The notes under the pieces are model-generated. The model had not been told where the DNA came from and did not search any database. It worked only from the letters and a program-made list of their open reading frames with translations. Below, piece after piece: positions 34,612 through 43,684 of a DNA stretch of 64,000 bases. Position numbers and translations under genes: made by a program. The stretch comes from Tenuifilum sp. 4138str (GTDB lineage: Bacteria; Bacteroidota; Bacteroidia; Bacteroidales; Tenuifilaceae): assembly GCF_041102575.1 (NCBI RefSeq), contig NZ_JBGCUE010000011.1, positions 1 through 64,000 on the forward strand, given 5' to 3'. Each line of letters opens with the position of its first letter. Position 1 is the stretch's first letter.

Positions 34612-35724
34612 ATGTTTAGAGTAAGATTTCACTATATCACCCTTTTAATTCTACTTTGTTTGGGTTTTGAATTAGATGCTCAGAACGCTGAACATTGGGC
34701 AAACATTTATAGTTCATCCTTGTCAGGTTTTATGGGGAAAGTATTAGCACACAGCGATACCCTTAAGCCTCTAACTAATGGCATTGTAAAAGGATTTCGA
34801 TTTTCAGTATCACAGAAAGCTAATGGGGGAAAAGCTTGGCACAACCGCCATGGAATGCCTTATGTTGGAATTGCTTTAACCGGTATCGATTTAGGGAATA
34901 AAAGGGTTCTGGGAAATGCCTGGGGAATACAACCCTTTATTTCGTACCAACTACTTCAATTTAAAAATTTCTCAGTTAGAACCGATTTTGGGTTAGGGTT
35001 GGCTTACATAACCCGGAAATACTCCCCTGCCCATAATCCAACCAATGTGGCAATATCAACCTCCATTAATTACTGGGCAACAGCAAATCTGACATCTACC
35101 TTCAAATTCTCAAACCGATTCAACCTTACTGCAGGCATTGAGTCCAATCATTTCTCAAACGGAGCAATAAAAAAACCTAACTATGGTTTAAACATTGTTG
35201 GGTTTTCGTTTGGCTTTACCTATACACCTGAAAGGGATAAGATAGATAATTGTAAGAAAGATGTCAACCTTGAGAATTCAGACGGTAAATCGCAACTAGG
35301 AATAGTAATTTTAGCGGGAATCAAGGAGACTGGTCCTGCAGGCGGGGAAAAGTACTACCCCTTTTCAATATCCATAGAATACCTAATGCCACTAGCCCAA
35401 AGCTACCCTTTGATGGCTGGATTAGATATTATGTTCGACAAATCAGCACGGTTTCACATCGAGCTAAGCGGAATGCACTATAGCCCTGTTAATGACGATT
35501 TTCAGGTGGGTATAAAAACAGGACTGCTAATTCCTTTCAACCGATTATCGCTACATGGGCATTTTGGATGGTACCTTTACAACAAAAACCCACGTTTACC
35601 GCTATACTACCAGAAGTTAGGAATCCGCTACCGGCTTTCAAGAACCTCTCAAGTACTGCTAGAGCTAAAAACCCACCTCAACACAGCCGACCATGTTGGG
35701 GTGGGTTACATTTTTACCCTCTAA
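34612..35724 (+). CDS. acyloxyacyl hydrolase, PagL-like lipid A 3-O-deacylase
   Basis: About 370 residues with a signal peptide ending near LDAQ. The middle of the protein carries ESNHFSNGAIKKPNYGLN (H182, S184 in the longer numbering), the histidine-serine signature of PagL-type lipid A deacylases; the body is an outer-membrane beta-barrel. PagL itself is about 150 residues, whereas Bacteroidota members are 350-400 with a doubled barrel. It would trim acyl chains from lipid A. The ATG at 34612 is used; a TTG lies two codons upstream. Confidence 0.8.
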   Translation: MFRVRFHYITLLILLCLGFELDAQNAEHWANIYSSSLSGFMGKVLAHSDTLKPLTNGIVKGFRFSVSQKANGGKAWHNRHGMPYVGIALTGIDLGNKRVLGNAWGIQPFISYQLLQFKNFSVRTDFGLGLAYITRKYSPAHNPTNVAISTSINYWATANLTSTFKFSNRFNLTAGIESNHFSNGAIKKPNYGLNIVGFSFGFTYTPERDKIDNCKKDVNLENSDGKSQLGIVILAGIKETGPAGGEKYYPFSISIEYLMPLAQSYPLMAGLDIMFDKSARFHIELSGMHYSPVNDDFQVGIKTGLLIPFNRLSLHGHFGWYLYNKNPRLPLYYQKLGIRYRLSRTSQVLLELKTHLNTADHVGVGYIFTL

Positions 35725-35834
35725 ACCAATTCGTCAATTTAATCTCCTCTAAAAATGTTTCTGTATCCACATTTTTATTTGCCTGGTTGTATATGTTAAT
35801 GCATAGACATGGTTTAGCCGTTCACTTTTTGCTA

Positions 35835-35935
35835 TTCCTCTAACTTCCTCTAGCTCCCTCTAACTCCATCATATTCTGTCTATTCCGACACATTCCGATT
35901 CATTCCGACTCATTCCTCTAAAATTAGCCCGGTTG
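35835..35935. repeat. degenerate heptamer tract (CTCTAACT / ATTCCGA units)
   Basis: CTAACTTCCTCTAGCTCCCTCTAACTCC passes into TATTCCGACACATTCCGATTCATTCCGACTCATTCC, imperfect units of about 7-14 bp between two convergent genes. Confidence 0.65.
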
Positions 35936-35969
35936 TATTTGTTAAATCATGGAACTTCGGTTAAATTAT

Positions 35970-38900
35970 TTAGTATTTCATGTAATGGCCAAAAACTTTG
36001 CCATTTGAGTATTGCAACCAAACTGAGCAGTAACTGCTTCCATCCTCAATTCCAAAATGAATTTCCATACCCTGGCCATTTGCAGTAAAAGGAGTTAGGT
36101 CCTGGTAGCTGCCAACAGGATTATTAACCACAATTGAATTACCAGTTAGAGTTGAACCCTGCTGAGCTTGCCACCAAAGGTGTACATAAGTGCCAGTATT
36201 ATTGGTTAGCCTCAACTGTCCTCCTGTTTTGGTAAGTACAATATTTCCATTAGCCGCAGTAATTACTGTACCATCGCCTGAAAGATATATCTTACCTAAA
36301 ACTACACCTCCTATATTACCTGCACTTCCTGAAACATTTCCTGTTACATCGCCGGTGACGTTCCCGGTAACGTTAGCATTTATGCCAGAAGCCATAATTG
36401 TTCCTGATACGGTTAAATCACCACCCACATTAAGAGTACTGGTAAGGGCTTGGGTATTTATTCCGAGTTTTTTAGAGGTAAAATCCCCGTAAATCAATGG
36501 TGGGTTTGTGCTGCTATTAGCAATATATAGCTTGCCGGTTGCATTAGTTTCTGAATATCCCGCCCTGTATCCTATAAAAACGTTATCGTTTCCTGTAAGC
36601 AGATTACGTCCGGCTTGGCAACCTAAAAAAGTATTCCTAAAAGTAGAGTATCCATGATAATTATTTGGGTCATCGCCACCTCCTCTACCTGCATCGATAC
36701 CCACTATGGTGTTAGAGTTACCGCTCTCAAGCATATAGCCTGCATTGGTGCCAAGAAAAAGGTTTTCCTTACTCGATTGAATCTTGTATCCGGCATTAAT
36801 ACCTACAAATGTATTAAACGAACCATCCCAGCCCAATGAATTCAATCTGTACCCTGCAGATGTTCCAATCATTACATTATACTCCTGATTAGTATGATTA
36901 AATCCAGCGCTGGTTCCAATCAGGGTATTGTTATTACCAGTTGTTAAGTTGAACCCTGCACTTTCGCCAATTGCGATATTGTTGTTACCTGTTGTGTTTG
37001 AACGACCTGCCGCTACTCCTAAAAATATGTTTTTCCCCCCAGTTGTATTTGAGTAACCTGATTCATACCCTATAGCAATATTCTTTGAACCGTTCATTGA
37101 ATAACCCGCTGACTCGCCAATCAGCACATTCTGTTCGCCATTAGGGGCATTTGCACCAGCCTTACTGCCAATATATACATTTCCCCCTTTATTCTGATGG
37201 ATCAGACCAGCCTGATAGCCTATGAAAGTGTTGTCGCTCCCTGTATTATTTAATCCAGCTTGATAACCTAAAAACGTATTCCAATTACCTGCATCGTTAC
37301 TTTTGCCTGACTGAAAACCAAGAAATGAGTTATATAAACCGGTTGTTATTGATTTACCGGCCTCATAGCCAATAAGGTAGTTCTCTTTTGTTAGTTGAAT
37401 AAGTTGTGCGGTACTTTTTCCGTTAGTGAGTCCACCTACTGCGAAGCCGCCCTTAGCGCCCTTACCTGGGTTCTCGTTGATGTAAATTCTAGCCGAGTCA
37501 GGATTGACAAAGAGTAGATCCTGCGATACAATCTCTTTGGCTCCGGTCAATCCTCCCACAGCAAAGCCACCCTTTGCGCCCTTGATACCTGTGTTCTGAT
37601 TGATGTATATCCTAGCACTATCAGGTGTTATTCGCAGGTATTCTATTTGCCCTCCCTTTGCACCGGTCAGGCCACCAACTGCAAATCCCCCTTTAGCACC
37701 TTTGATTTGGCTATCGGCGATATTAATCCGTACTCCTTCCTGATAAACACCAAAAATTACATCGCCATTGCTGTTCTTCACCTCAAATATGGGGTCGTCG
37801 GGGTTTGCGGTTGGATTTCCTTGAACTACTAGGCTATTACTGAATGTTAAGTTGGGCAATGCTGTTAAAGAGGTGGATCCATTCCAAATAGCCATATTAC
37901 CTGAAGTTCCACTACCGGTTGTCCAGTCGGGTGTTTCCCAAACAACACCGCTCGAACCTCGCTTAAGTACTTGCCCCAAAGTTCCAGATGAATTACTGTA
38001 ATCAAACATATAACCCGACAATCGCATATTTCCATTTACATGTAGAAGCTGTGTAGGTGATGTTGTATTTATTCCAATCATAGAACCATCGTTAAAGAGA
38101 GTGCTGCTTGCCACCCATGTTGTTCCATCATGCCGAAGTGTTTGCCCCGTTGTTCCAGATACTTGGGGACCCGGAGGCCCCTGTTCGCCATCCTGTGCCA
38201 GTATCTCCCACGAGTCACCATCCCATACAAACGATTTTTTCTCAACTGAGTGGTAAAAAGCTTGATTTAGCTGAGGGCTGCCCGGATACGTAGTGTATGT
38301 TCCTAACCATTGAACCGATATTCCCGGATCACCTTTAGGGCCTTGAGGAGCCTCAAATTCTATCCAGTTGGAACTATCCTCGCGGGGTGGTACAGTGGAA
38401 ACTATTGAATCGGATGCCTGCATGATCCACATGGTATTTCCCGTTTGAGCGGTGTTCTCCGCAAAAACGTAGTCGTTGGGGCCATACTTTGTTCCTGCAA
38501 CCCAGTCCCCCTGGTTGTTCAAACCTGTTCCTGCAGGCCCCTGAGGTCCTTCTGGTCCTACTGGACCTTGAGGCCCAGGTATTCCATCCTGCGAAATTAT
38601 CTCCCATGAGTCACCATCCCAAATGTACGAAACCTTTGACAATGTATTGTAATACCCCTGGTTAAGCAGTGGATTAGAAGGAGGAGTACTAAGGCTACCC
38701 AGCCATTGAATAGATATTCCATTTGTCCCCGCAGGGCCAACCTCGCCCTGGTCGCCTTTTTCACCCTTTCTCCCAACTATAGGAATGGGGGTTGTGTAAC
38801 TGGTTTGGTCGGTAAAGTTAAGGGTTAAGGTGCTATCTGAATTAAGCACTGCATCGGCAATTCCCACTCCCTGTTCGCCCTTATTCCCATCCTTAGCAAA

Positions 38901-39272
38901 AAGCGCATAGGGAACTGAAAGTAATTCTTTTGACCCTAAGTCAACCCATTGGGAATTTTCTTTAATCTCCATTTTTAAATAAACGCTCCCACTTTCCCAA
39001 CGAATAGCATCAAAACTGCCCTGGGTATTTGCACCATTGCCTAACTCTACACTAACCAATCCAAACTGATTGGTTTGGACAGCATGCTCTTCAACATAGT
39101 AAACCGTGCTACCCTGTTGATTGGTAAAACTAAACTTAAGTTCAACATTTGTATTAGCCCTTACATTACCCTGAGCATCGCGAACTACTGCCTGGTAACC
39201 CATTTTATTGGGTTGTGACTTAACAGCAGTAGCTATAAGCAATAAAGTAATTAGGTAGATTAACTTTTTCAT
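35970..39272 (-). CDS. large collagen-like and YadA-head-like repeat surface protein
   Basis: 1100 residues with a signal peptide. Order: an N-terminal domain common to such Bacteroidota fibres (about 20-130, MGYQAVVRDAQGNVRANTNVEL...VPYALFAKDG); collagen-like G-x-y runs (about 161-183, 228-248, 310 and 360-368) separated by two near-identical QWLGS/T...WDGDSWEI modules; three GAKGGFAVGGLTGAKG repeats with PDSARIYIN spacers (about 515-615); then about 17 copies of a 15-25-residue NTFIGYQAG/NNNIAIGESAG repeat (about 630-920), as in trimeric autotransporter heads; and a unique beta-rich C-terminus. It is likely a trimeric surface fibre or adhesin. No T9SS or YadA anchor is seen, so attachment is unclear. 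Confidence 0.8.
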   Translation of the reverse strand: MKKLIYLITLLLIATAVKSQPNKMGYQAVVRDAQGNVRANTNVELKFSFTNQQGSTVYYVEEHAVQTNQFGLVSVELGNGANTQGSFDAIRWESGSVYLKMEIKENSQWVDLGSKELLSVPYALFAKDGNKGEQGVGIADAVLNSDSTLTLNFTDQTSYTTPIPIVGRKGEKGDQGEVGPAGTNGISIQWLGSLSTPPSNPLLNQGYYNTLSKVSYIWDGDSWEIISQDGIPGPQGPVGPEGPQGPAGTGLNNQGDWVAGTKYGPNDYVFAENTAQTGNTMWIMQASDSIVSTVPPREDSSNWIEFEAPQGPKGDPGISVQWLGTYTTYPGSPQLNQAFYHSVEKKSFVWDGDSWEILAQDGEQGPPGPQVSGTTGQTLRHDGTTWVASSTLFNDGSMIGINTTSPTQLLHVNGNMRLSGYMFDYSNSSGTLGQVLKRGSSGVVWETPDWTTGSGTSGNMAIWNGSTSLTALPNLTFSNSLVVQGNPTANPDDPIFEVKNSNGDVIFGVYQEGVRINIADSQIKGAKGGFAVGGLTGAKGGQIEYLRITPDSARIYINQNTGIKGAKGGFAVGGLTGAKEIVSQDLLFVNPDSARIYINENPGKGAKGGFAVGGLTNGKSTAQLIQLTKENYLIGYEAGKSITTGLYNSFLGFQSGKSNDAGNWNTFLGYQAGLNNTGSDNTFIGYQAGLIHQNKGGNVYIGSKAGANAPNGEQNVLIGESAGYSMNGSKNIAIGYESGYSNTTGGKNIFLGVAAGRSNTTGNNNIAIGESAGFNLTTGNNNTLIGTSAGFNHTNQEYNVMIGTSAGYRLNSLGWDGSFNTFVGINAGYKIQSSKENLFLGTNAGYMLESGNSNTIVGIDAGRGGGDDPNNYHGYSTFRNTFLGCQAGRNLLTGNDNVFIGYRAGYSETNATGKLYIANSSTNPPLIYGDFTSKKLGINTQALTSTLNVGGDLTVSGTIMASGINANVTGNVTGDVTGNVSGSAGNIGGVVLGKIYLSGDGTVITAANGNIVLTKTGGQLRLTNNTGTYVHLWWQAQQGSTLTGNSIVVNNPVGSYQDLTPFTANGQGMEIHFGIEDGSSYCSVWLQYSNGKVFGHYMKY

Positions 39273-39386
39273 AGCAGTAATATTTTAAAATAATAATCAA
39301 GTTACTGCAACAAAAAAGTATAAATCAAGTTAATGCGTAAATTTTTGATAAACGAATTAAATATGACTCCTAAAATACATTTTTTG

Positions 39387-40214
39387 TCAATCAATCTTAT
39401 AGTCAAACAGATAGGCCTTAACTGCTCCTATCAGGATTTTTGCTTCAACTACAATGGGAATCTTTTTTTCATCGCGCGAAACCCATACAATCATATCTTC
39501 ACCACCCTTGAAAATAGTACCCTCAACCAGTTTAACACTAAACTTATAGGTGTCATATGAATTGCCATTGCGGTGCTTTATGTTTTCTGGGCCCAGGTAA
39601 CGAATATACAAGTTGTAAACTCCATCATCAACAGCCATTGTCAACGGAACTAAATCGCCCTTATTCAATCTTTTAAAATCGATAGTTCTACAGTAATAAA
39701 TGGCAGTTAGAACATCGAAAATGGGTTTATCAATGGTGAAAGTATTCTGTTTATATGGGCGGTTGGAAGTATAGCTATCAATAACCAGCTTAGAGTTGCT
39801 ATAGCTAAAGCTATACCGGTTGAATACTTTGTAGCCACCCTCATAGCTTTCGCGTATAAACCATAATGGTGCAAGGCTCTCCTTTTTTGCTATTGATTCA
39901 AACCTTTCCCGTACCTTAAAAAACCAGTCGTAACTATTAAGCGAAGCTCCTAGCGATTTGAAATGGTAAGCCGGTACTCCATTAACCAATGTGTCGTTTA
40001 TGTAAAATTCTGCAGTCCCGGCATTTAGCCAAACAAACTGCCAGTTGTAGTAGGCGTTGTATTTAACTACCTCACCCACACGGAACGGATACACCAAGGG
40101 TTTTTCCTGAGCATATACACCACATGAAACGATAAAAAAAATGAAAAGGATTGCTTTTACCTTATTTGGTAATAGCAATCCCTTATAACCAACAATTTTA
40201 GTTTTACAAACCAA
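39387..40214 (-). CDS. DUF3108 exported protein
   Basis: 275 residues as drawn, with a signal peptide (VKAILFIFFIVSCGVYAQ) and a DUF3108-type body beginning YPFRVGEVVKYNAYYNWQFVWLNAGTAEF. Function unknown; the domain is common in Gram-negative bacteria as a periplasmic beta-structure. The start drawn is a TTG at 40214 that overlaps the upstream gene's stop by 11 bp; a TTG at 40178 would remove the overlap and keep the signal peptide. It is last in the comA-popT-DUF3108 operon, which links it to envelope lipid-carrier cycling only by position. Confidence 0.8.
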   Translation of the reverse strand: MVCKTKIVGYKGLLLPNKVKAILFIFFIVSCGVYAQEKPLVYPFRVGEVVKYNAYYNWQFVWLNAGTAEFYINDTLVNGVPAYHFKSLGASLNSYDWFFKVRERFESIAKKESLAPLWFIRESYEGGYKVFNRYSFSYSNSKLVIDSYTSNRPYKQNTFTIDKPIFDVLTAIYYCRTIDFKRLNKGDLVPLTMAVDDGVYNLYIRYLGPENIKHRNGNSYDTYKFSVKLVEGTIFKGGEDMIVWVSRDEKKIPIVVEAKILIGAVKAYLFDYKID

Positions 40215-41178
40215 GTTTCTCTCTTAAATCAACCTCCTTAGTAACAGGTTTAGAAAAGAAACGTTCAAATAGAACAATAATTATTGCACCAAGTATGGCA
40301 AAACCGATAGCACCAAGAAGGTATGGCTCGGCCTTATTTTCAATAAGATAGGTAGATGGTAAAACATTTTTCTCGATCAGTGGACGAACGTTACCCTGAG
40401 CATCAATAAAGGTTTGGGTGGCCACTTTCCATGGCCATACTTTATTTAGTGAACCAAGCATAAAACCAGCAAGAACAGCAATAGTAGCAGCATGGAAATG
40501 GTGGAGTAACCACGATAAAAAGTTTGAAAAGGCCAAAATGCCAATTGCAGCACCCACCAAGAAAACCAAAATTATTGGAAAATTAAAACTGCTGAGAGCC
40601 GACATCATGTAGATGTACTTTCCCATAAGAAGAAGAATAAAACTTCCGGAAATTCCAGGTAAGATCATTGCACAAATAGCCACGGCACCGCAAATAAAAA
40701 TAAACCACAAATCATTAGGAGTTTCGGTTGGGGTTATGGTAGTAATGGCAAAGCCAAGAATAATACCAATAATAAAAAACAAGTATGTTGAAACATTCCA
40801 TTTCTCAATAATCTTGGCCACAAACCAAACCGATGCCAAAATGAGCCCGAAAAAGAACGACCAAACAAAAATGGGATGATTGGTCAATAGGTACTGCATC
40901 AGCTTGGCCAGTGAGAGAAAACTAATAGCAATACCACCAATTACAGCCAAAAGAAAATCGGCGTTTATGGCTTTAAAATAGCTAAGTAGTGAGAGTGACT
41001 TAAGGTATTTTAATGATTCAGGCGCAACTGCGCTTTTAATTGAATCGATAAGTTCTTCATAAATACCTGTAATAAAGGCTATTGTACCACCCGACACTCC
41101 AGGGATTACATCGGCAGCCCCCATTCCAATTCCCTTTAAAACTAAAAGGATGTAATCCTTTATTCCTCGCTTTGTCAT
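40204..41178 (-). CDS. popT: DUF368 polyprenyl-phosphate translocase (PopT type)
   Basis: 324 residues, about eight to nine membrane segments. The N-terminal GIGMGAADVIPGVSGGTIAFITGIYEEL and the internal AMILPGISGSFILLLMGKY are the inverted-repeat half-motifs of DUF368. Members flip undecaprenyl phosphate back across the cytoplasmic membrane for wall and O-antigen synthesis. It begins 10 nt after comA and its stop overlaps the next gene as drawn, so the three genes are almost certainly co-transcribed. Confidence 0.92.
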   Translation of the reverse strand: MTKRGIKDYILLVLKGIGMGAADVIPGVSGGTIAFITGIYEELIDSIKSAVAPESLKYLKSLSLLSYFKAINADFLLAVIGGIAISFLSLAKLMQYLLTNHPIFVWSFFFGLILASVWFVAKIIEKWNVSTYLFFIIGIILGFAITTITPTETPNDLWFIFICGAVAICAMILPGISGSFILLLMGKYIYMMSALSSFNFPIILVFLVGAAIGILAFSNFLSWLLHHFHAATIAVLAGFMLGSLNKVWPWKVATQTFIDAQGNVRPLIEKNVLPSTYLIENKAEPYLLGAIGFAILGAIIIVLFERFFSKPVTKEVDLREKLGL

Positions 41179-41188
41179 ATTTAATCAA

Positions 41189-41959
41189 CTATTTTAGCTC
41201 GTCAGGTAGAAACTGGAAGAATGTATCGCCTCGTAATCCAAGCCTTAGGGTTTCCAGAGAAATAACTTCGTTTGGAGCTATATTCCCAAGGTTAACGTTA
41301 GCGCCTAGCATCTTTATAAACCAAGCCTGTTGGCTTTTAAGTGGGGCTTCCCAAATTACATTTTCAACCTTTACATGCCTAACAATATCGTCAATTAGCT
41401 TTGTGTTGGCTGAATGGTCCTGGTTGTAAATGCCAATGTTTCCACTTTCGCGCGCCTCGGCAATAACCTTCCAGCTACCAGCCGAAAGCTCATGCTTCAT
41501 CATGTTTATCCACTCCTCGTCAGGAATGTGAACATCGGCACGCTTTGATCCTACCTCCGAAATAACAGTATACCGTTTGGCTAGCTTACTGATATAATCG
41601 CACTTAACATGATTATCAAGCTCCATTGAGCCATCGGAAACCTCAACCAGGTCGAGCTCAAGCTCATCGACAAACTTTACAAAGTCGTCGAACATACCCC
41701 TAATGATAAAGATTTCGAATAGAGTACCTCCAAGGTAAGGCCGAAGGCCTGCATTCTTATAAAGCTTTACTTTCTCCTTCAAATTATTAGTTACCAGCGA
41801 TGTTCCAAAACCTAACTTCACAAAATCGACATATTGACCGCTACTTTCAATCAGGCTTTGTGCCTCGGACATACTTAAACCCTTATCCATTACCATGGTT
41901 AACCCGTATTCACGGGGCTTTGGGGTTCGAGCTGGAATGAACGATAAGTTATAATTCAT
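41189..41959 (-). CDS. comA: phosphosulfolactate synthase
   Basis: 256 residues, TIM-barrel ComA family; PREYGLTMVMDKGLS, FVKLGFGTS, PYLGGTLFE, EVSDGSMEL and VIAEARESG are conserved. It adds sulfite to phosphoenolpyruvate to give (2R)-phosphosulfolactate, known from coenzyme M synthesis in methanogens; in bacteria it feeds sulfolactate and possibly cysteate for sulfonates. Bacteroidota that make sulfonolipids need cysteate, so that is a reasonable but unproven role. The ATG at 41959 fits the family start; the longer frame to 42016 crosses the terminator hairpin and promoter and is rejected. Confidence 0.93.
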   Translation of the reverse strand: MNYNLSFIPARTPKPREYGLTMVMDKGLSMSEAQSLIESSGQYVDFVKLGFGTSLVTNNLKEKVKLYKNAGLRPYLGGTLFEIFIIRGMFDDFVKFVDELELDLVEVSDGSMELDNHVKCDYISKLAKRYTVISEVGSKRADVHIPDEEWINMMKHELSAGSWKVIAEARESGNIGIYNQDHSANTKLIDDIVRHVKVENVIWEAPLKSQQAWFIKMLGANVNLGNIAPNEVISLETLRLGLRGDTFFQFLPDELK

Positions 41960-41982
41960 AGCAAAAATTTTTTGTTTAAAGC

Positions 41983-41990
41983 CAAATGTA
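41983..41990 (-). promoter_or_regulatory. -7 promoter element of the comA-popT-DUF3108 operon
   Basis: CAAATGTA is the reverse complement of TACATTTG (TAnnTTTG), 23 bp upstream of the ATG at 41959. Confidence 0.5.
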
Positions 41991-42009
41991 TGATTTTTAA
42001 AATAAAAAA

Positions 42010-42027
42010 GCTGCATTTACATGCAGC
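42010..42027 (-). terminator. terminator after the TPR gene
   Basis: GCTGCAT-TTAC-ATGCAGC with an A-tract on the left (a U-tract on the minus strand). It separates the TPR gene from the comA promoter. Confidence 0.75.
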
Positions 42028-42081
42028 AAATTATTAACAATACTTTTTCAACGGAAAAGTTAACTTCCGTAAAGGTATGAT

Positions 42082-43482
42082 TTAAAGTTTATTGATATTT
42101 TCAATGAATTCCTTATCGGCGTCAGGATTAACCAGGTTTATGAAGTCGTCGATTGATGAGGGGTCGATACTTTTTGCATCCTTGAGAATATCAAGAGCTT
42201 CCTTGGGCCTATGCGATAGGTACAGGGCAGCCGCATTGATTATTTTGATTGAGACATTTGAGTCAAACTTGTTGCCCAGGCCATCAATGAGTTGCTCAAC
42301 CTCCGTAAATCGTTCCTCGTAAAGTAAAACCTCGGCAAGTGATAGGTATGCATCGGGCAAATCGGGGTTTAGGCTTGTTGCCTCACGGTAAGCCTTTAGG
42401 GAGTTCTCAAAATCGTTTGTTTCAAAGTAAACCCTACCCAATCCCAACCAAAAATCGTACTCTTCAGGGTTTAAAGTGATAGCCCTCCTAATGAAATTGA
42501 GGCTAAGGTCATACTTTTTACGTGCTGCCAGCACAACCCCTATGCCATAATACCCCTCAGCAAAATCAGGATCAATTACTATTGATTTATTGTAGGCCTC
42601 AAGGGCTTTGTCGAACTGCTCAAGTTTCTCGTAACACTCGCCAATTAGCGCAAACACCCTTGGGTTTTCGGACTCAAGTTCTGCTAACTCATTAAATACC
42701 TTTAAAGCATCGGCATATTTTTCCAGCGAGGCAAGTGTATTACCCTTATTATGAAACGCTGAAGAGTACTGTGGATCAACGGCAATACAAAAATCGTAAC
42801 ACTCAATGGCCTTATCAAATTCACCGAGCTTGGTATGAACTATTCCTAAGTTGTACCAAGCAGGAGCTGAAAATGGGTTAATATCGAGGTACTCATTATA
42901 GTACTTGACACTTTTATCGAGCTCATTTAATCGCTCAAAACAGTAACCCATGTCAAAAAGAACGGCTAAATTGTTCTTCTCCTTGTTGTATGATATCAAT
43001 AAGTATTTCAGCGCAAGATTTATTTCCTCGTTTTCCAGGAAATAGGTTGAAATGCGATGTAGGAGCTCAATATTATCGTCAGCGTCAGCTGTAACAGCTT
43101 TATCGAAACACTCCACGGCAGCATTTAACCTTCCGAGTTCAAAAAGCACTTCGCCTTTTACGTATAACAGGTCTGCATTAAATTTTTCAATTTTTTCAAC
43201 CTCAAGAATGAGCTCAAGGGCTTTTTCATTGTCTCCGGTAAAATGGTAGTACTCCGCCCACTTGTATTTAATTTCAATTGAACCAGGGTAAATATTCTCA
43301 GCATGTTTTAATGCGACCAGTGCCTTTTCATCGTCCTCATGAGCGATGTAAAAATCAATAAGTTCAACAAACTCATGAACATCGAAAAACTGAGCCCGCC
43401 CGCTTTGAATACTTTCATCAAAACGTTCAACCAAATTAAATAGTTCCTCAAAACTCAGATAATCGCTGCTCTCGTCCTTCAT
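42082..43482 (-). CDS. tetratricopeptide-repeat protein
   Basis: 466 acidic residues made of about 11-12 TPR units without signal peptide or other domain; typical units are AWYNLGIVHTKLGEFDKAIE, AFHNKGNTLASLEKYADALK and VFALIGECYEKLEQFDKALE. It should be a cytoplasmic scaffold binding other proteins; the partners are unknown. It starts 42 nt after a charged, glutamate-rich leader segment (DYLSFEELFNLVERF) that may be a separate docking helix. Monocistronic, with promoter and terminator visible. Confidence 0.85.
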   Translation of the reverse strand: MKDESSDYLSFEELFNLVERFDESIQSGRAQFFDVHEFVELIDFYIAHEDDEKALVALKHAENIYPGSIEIKYKWAEYYHFTGDNEKALELILEVEKIEKFNADLLYVKGEVLFELGRLNAAVECFDKAVTADADDNIELLHRISTYFLENEEINLALKYLLISYNKEKNNLAVLFDMGYCFERLNELDKSVKYYNEYLDINPFSAPAWYNLGIVHTKLGEFDKAIECYDFCIAVDPQYSSAFHNKGNTLASLEKYADALKVFNELAELESENPRVFALIGECYEKLEQFDKALEAYNKSIVIDPDFAEGYYGIGVVLAARKKYDLSLNFIRRAITLNPEEYDFWLGLGRVYFETNDFENSLKAYREATSLNPDLPDAYLSLAEVLLYEERFTEVEQLIDGLGNKFDSNVSIKIINAAALYLSHRPKEALDILKDAKSIDPSSIDDFINLVNPDADKEFIENINKL

Positions 43483-43503
43483 GCCGTAAAAATAATTAAC
43501 CTA

Positions 43504-43511
43504 CAAACATA
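43504..43511 (-). promoter_or_regulatory. -7 promoter element of the TPR gene
   Basis: CAAACATA is the reverse complement of TATGTTTG (TAnnTTTG), 21 bp upstream of the TPR start codon. Confidence 0.45.
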
Positions 43512-43684
43512 CTAATAAAATGAATGTCGCCCTTAGTAAAGTTAGTTAAATTAAGTGTAAATACCTAAAATAATCACCCAAAAAGGGTAATAACTTATCA
43601 ACACCAAATGTATCTTATGAACACGGTTGATTAAACCATGCAAAATGCAATAGATAATGGTGAAATAAAGGTTAAAAAGGGGAA

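Noticed and set aside
36500-37400. CRISPR-like periodicity under the head repeats
   Set aside because: The repeats are in-frame protein repeats of variable spacing within a coding gene, with no constant repeat or cas genes.
41959-42016. Longer start for the phosphosulfolactate synthase
   Set aside because: The added residues cross the -7 box and a terminator hairpin, and the family begins at the ATG at 41959.
42082-43482. TPR gene as part of the comA operon
   Set aside because: A terminator (42010-42027) and a separate promoter (41983-41990) lie between them.
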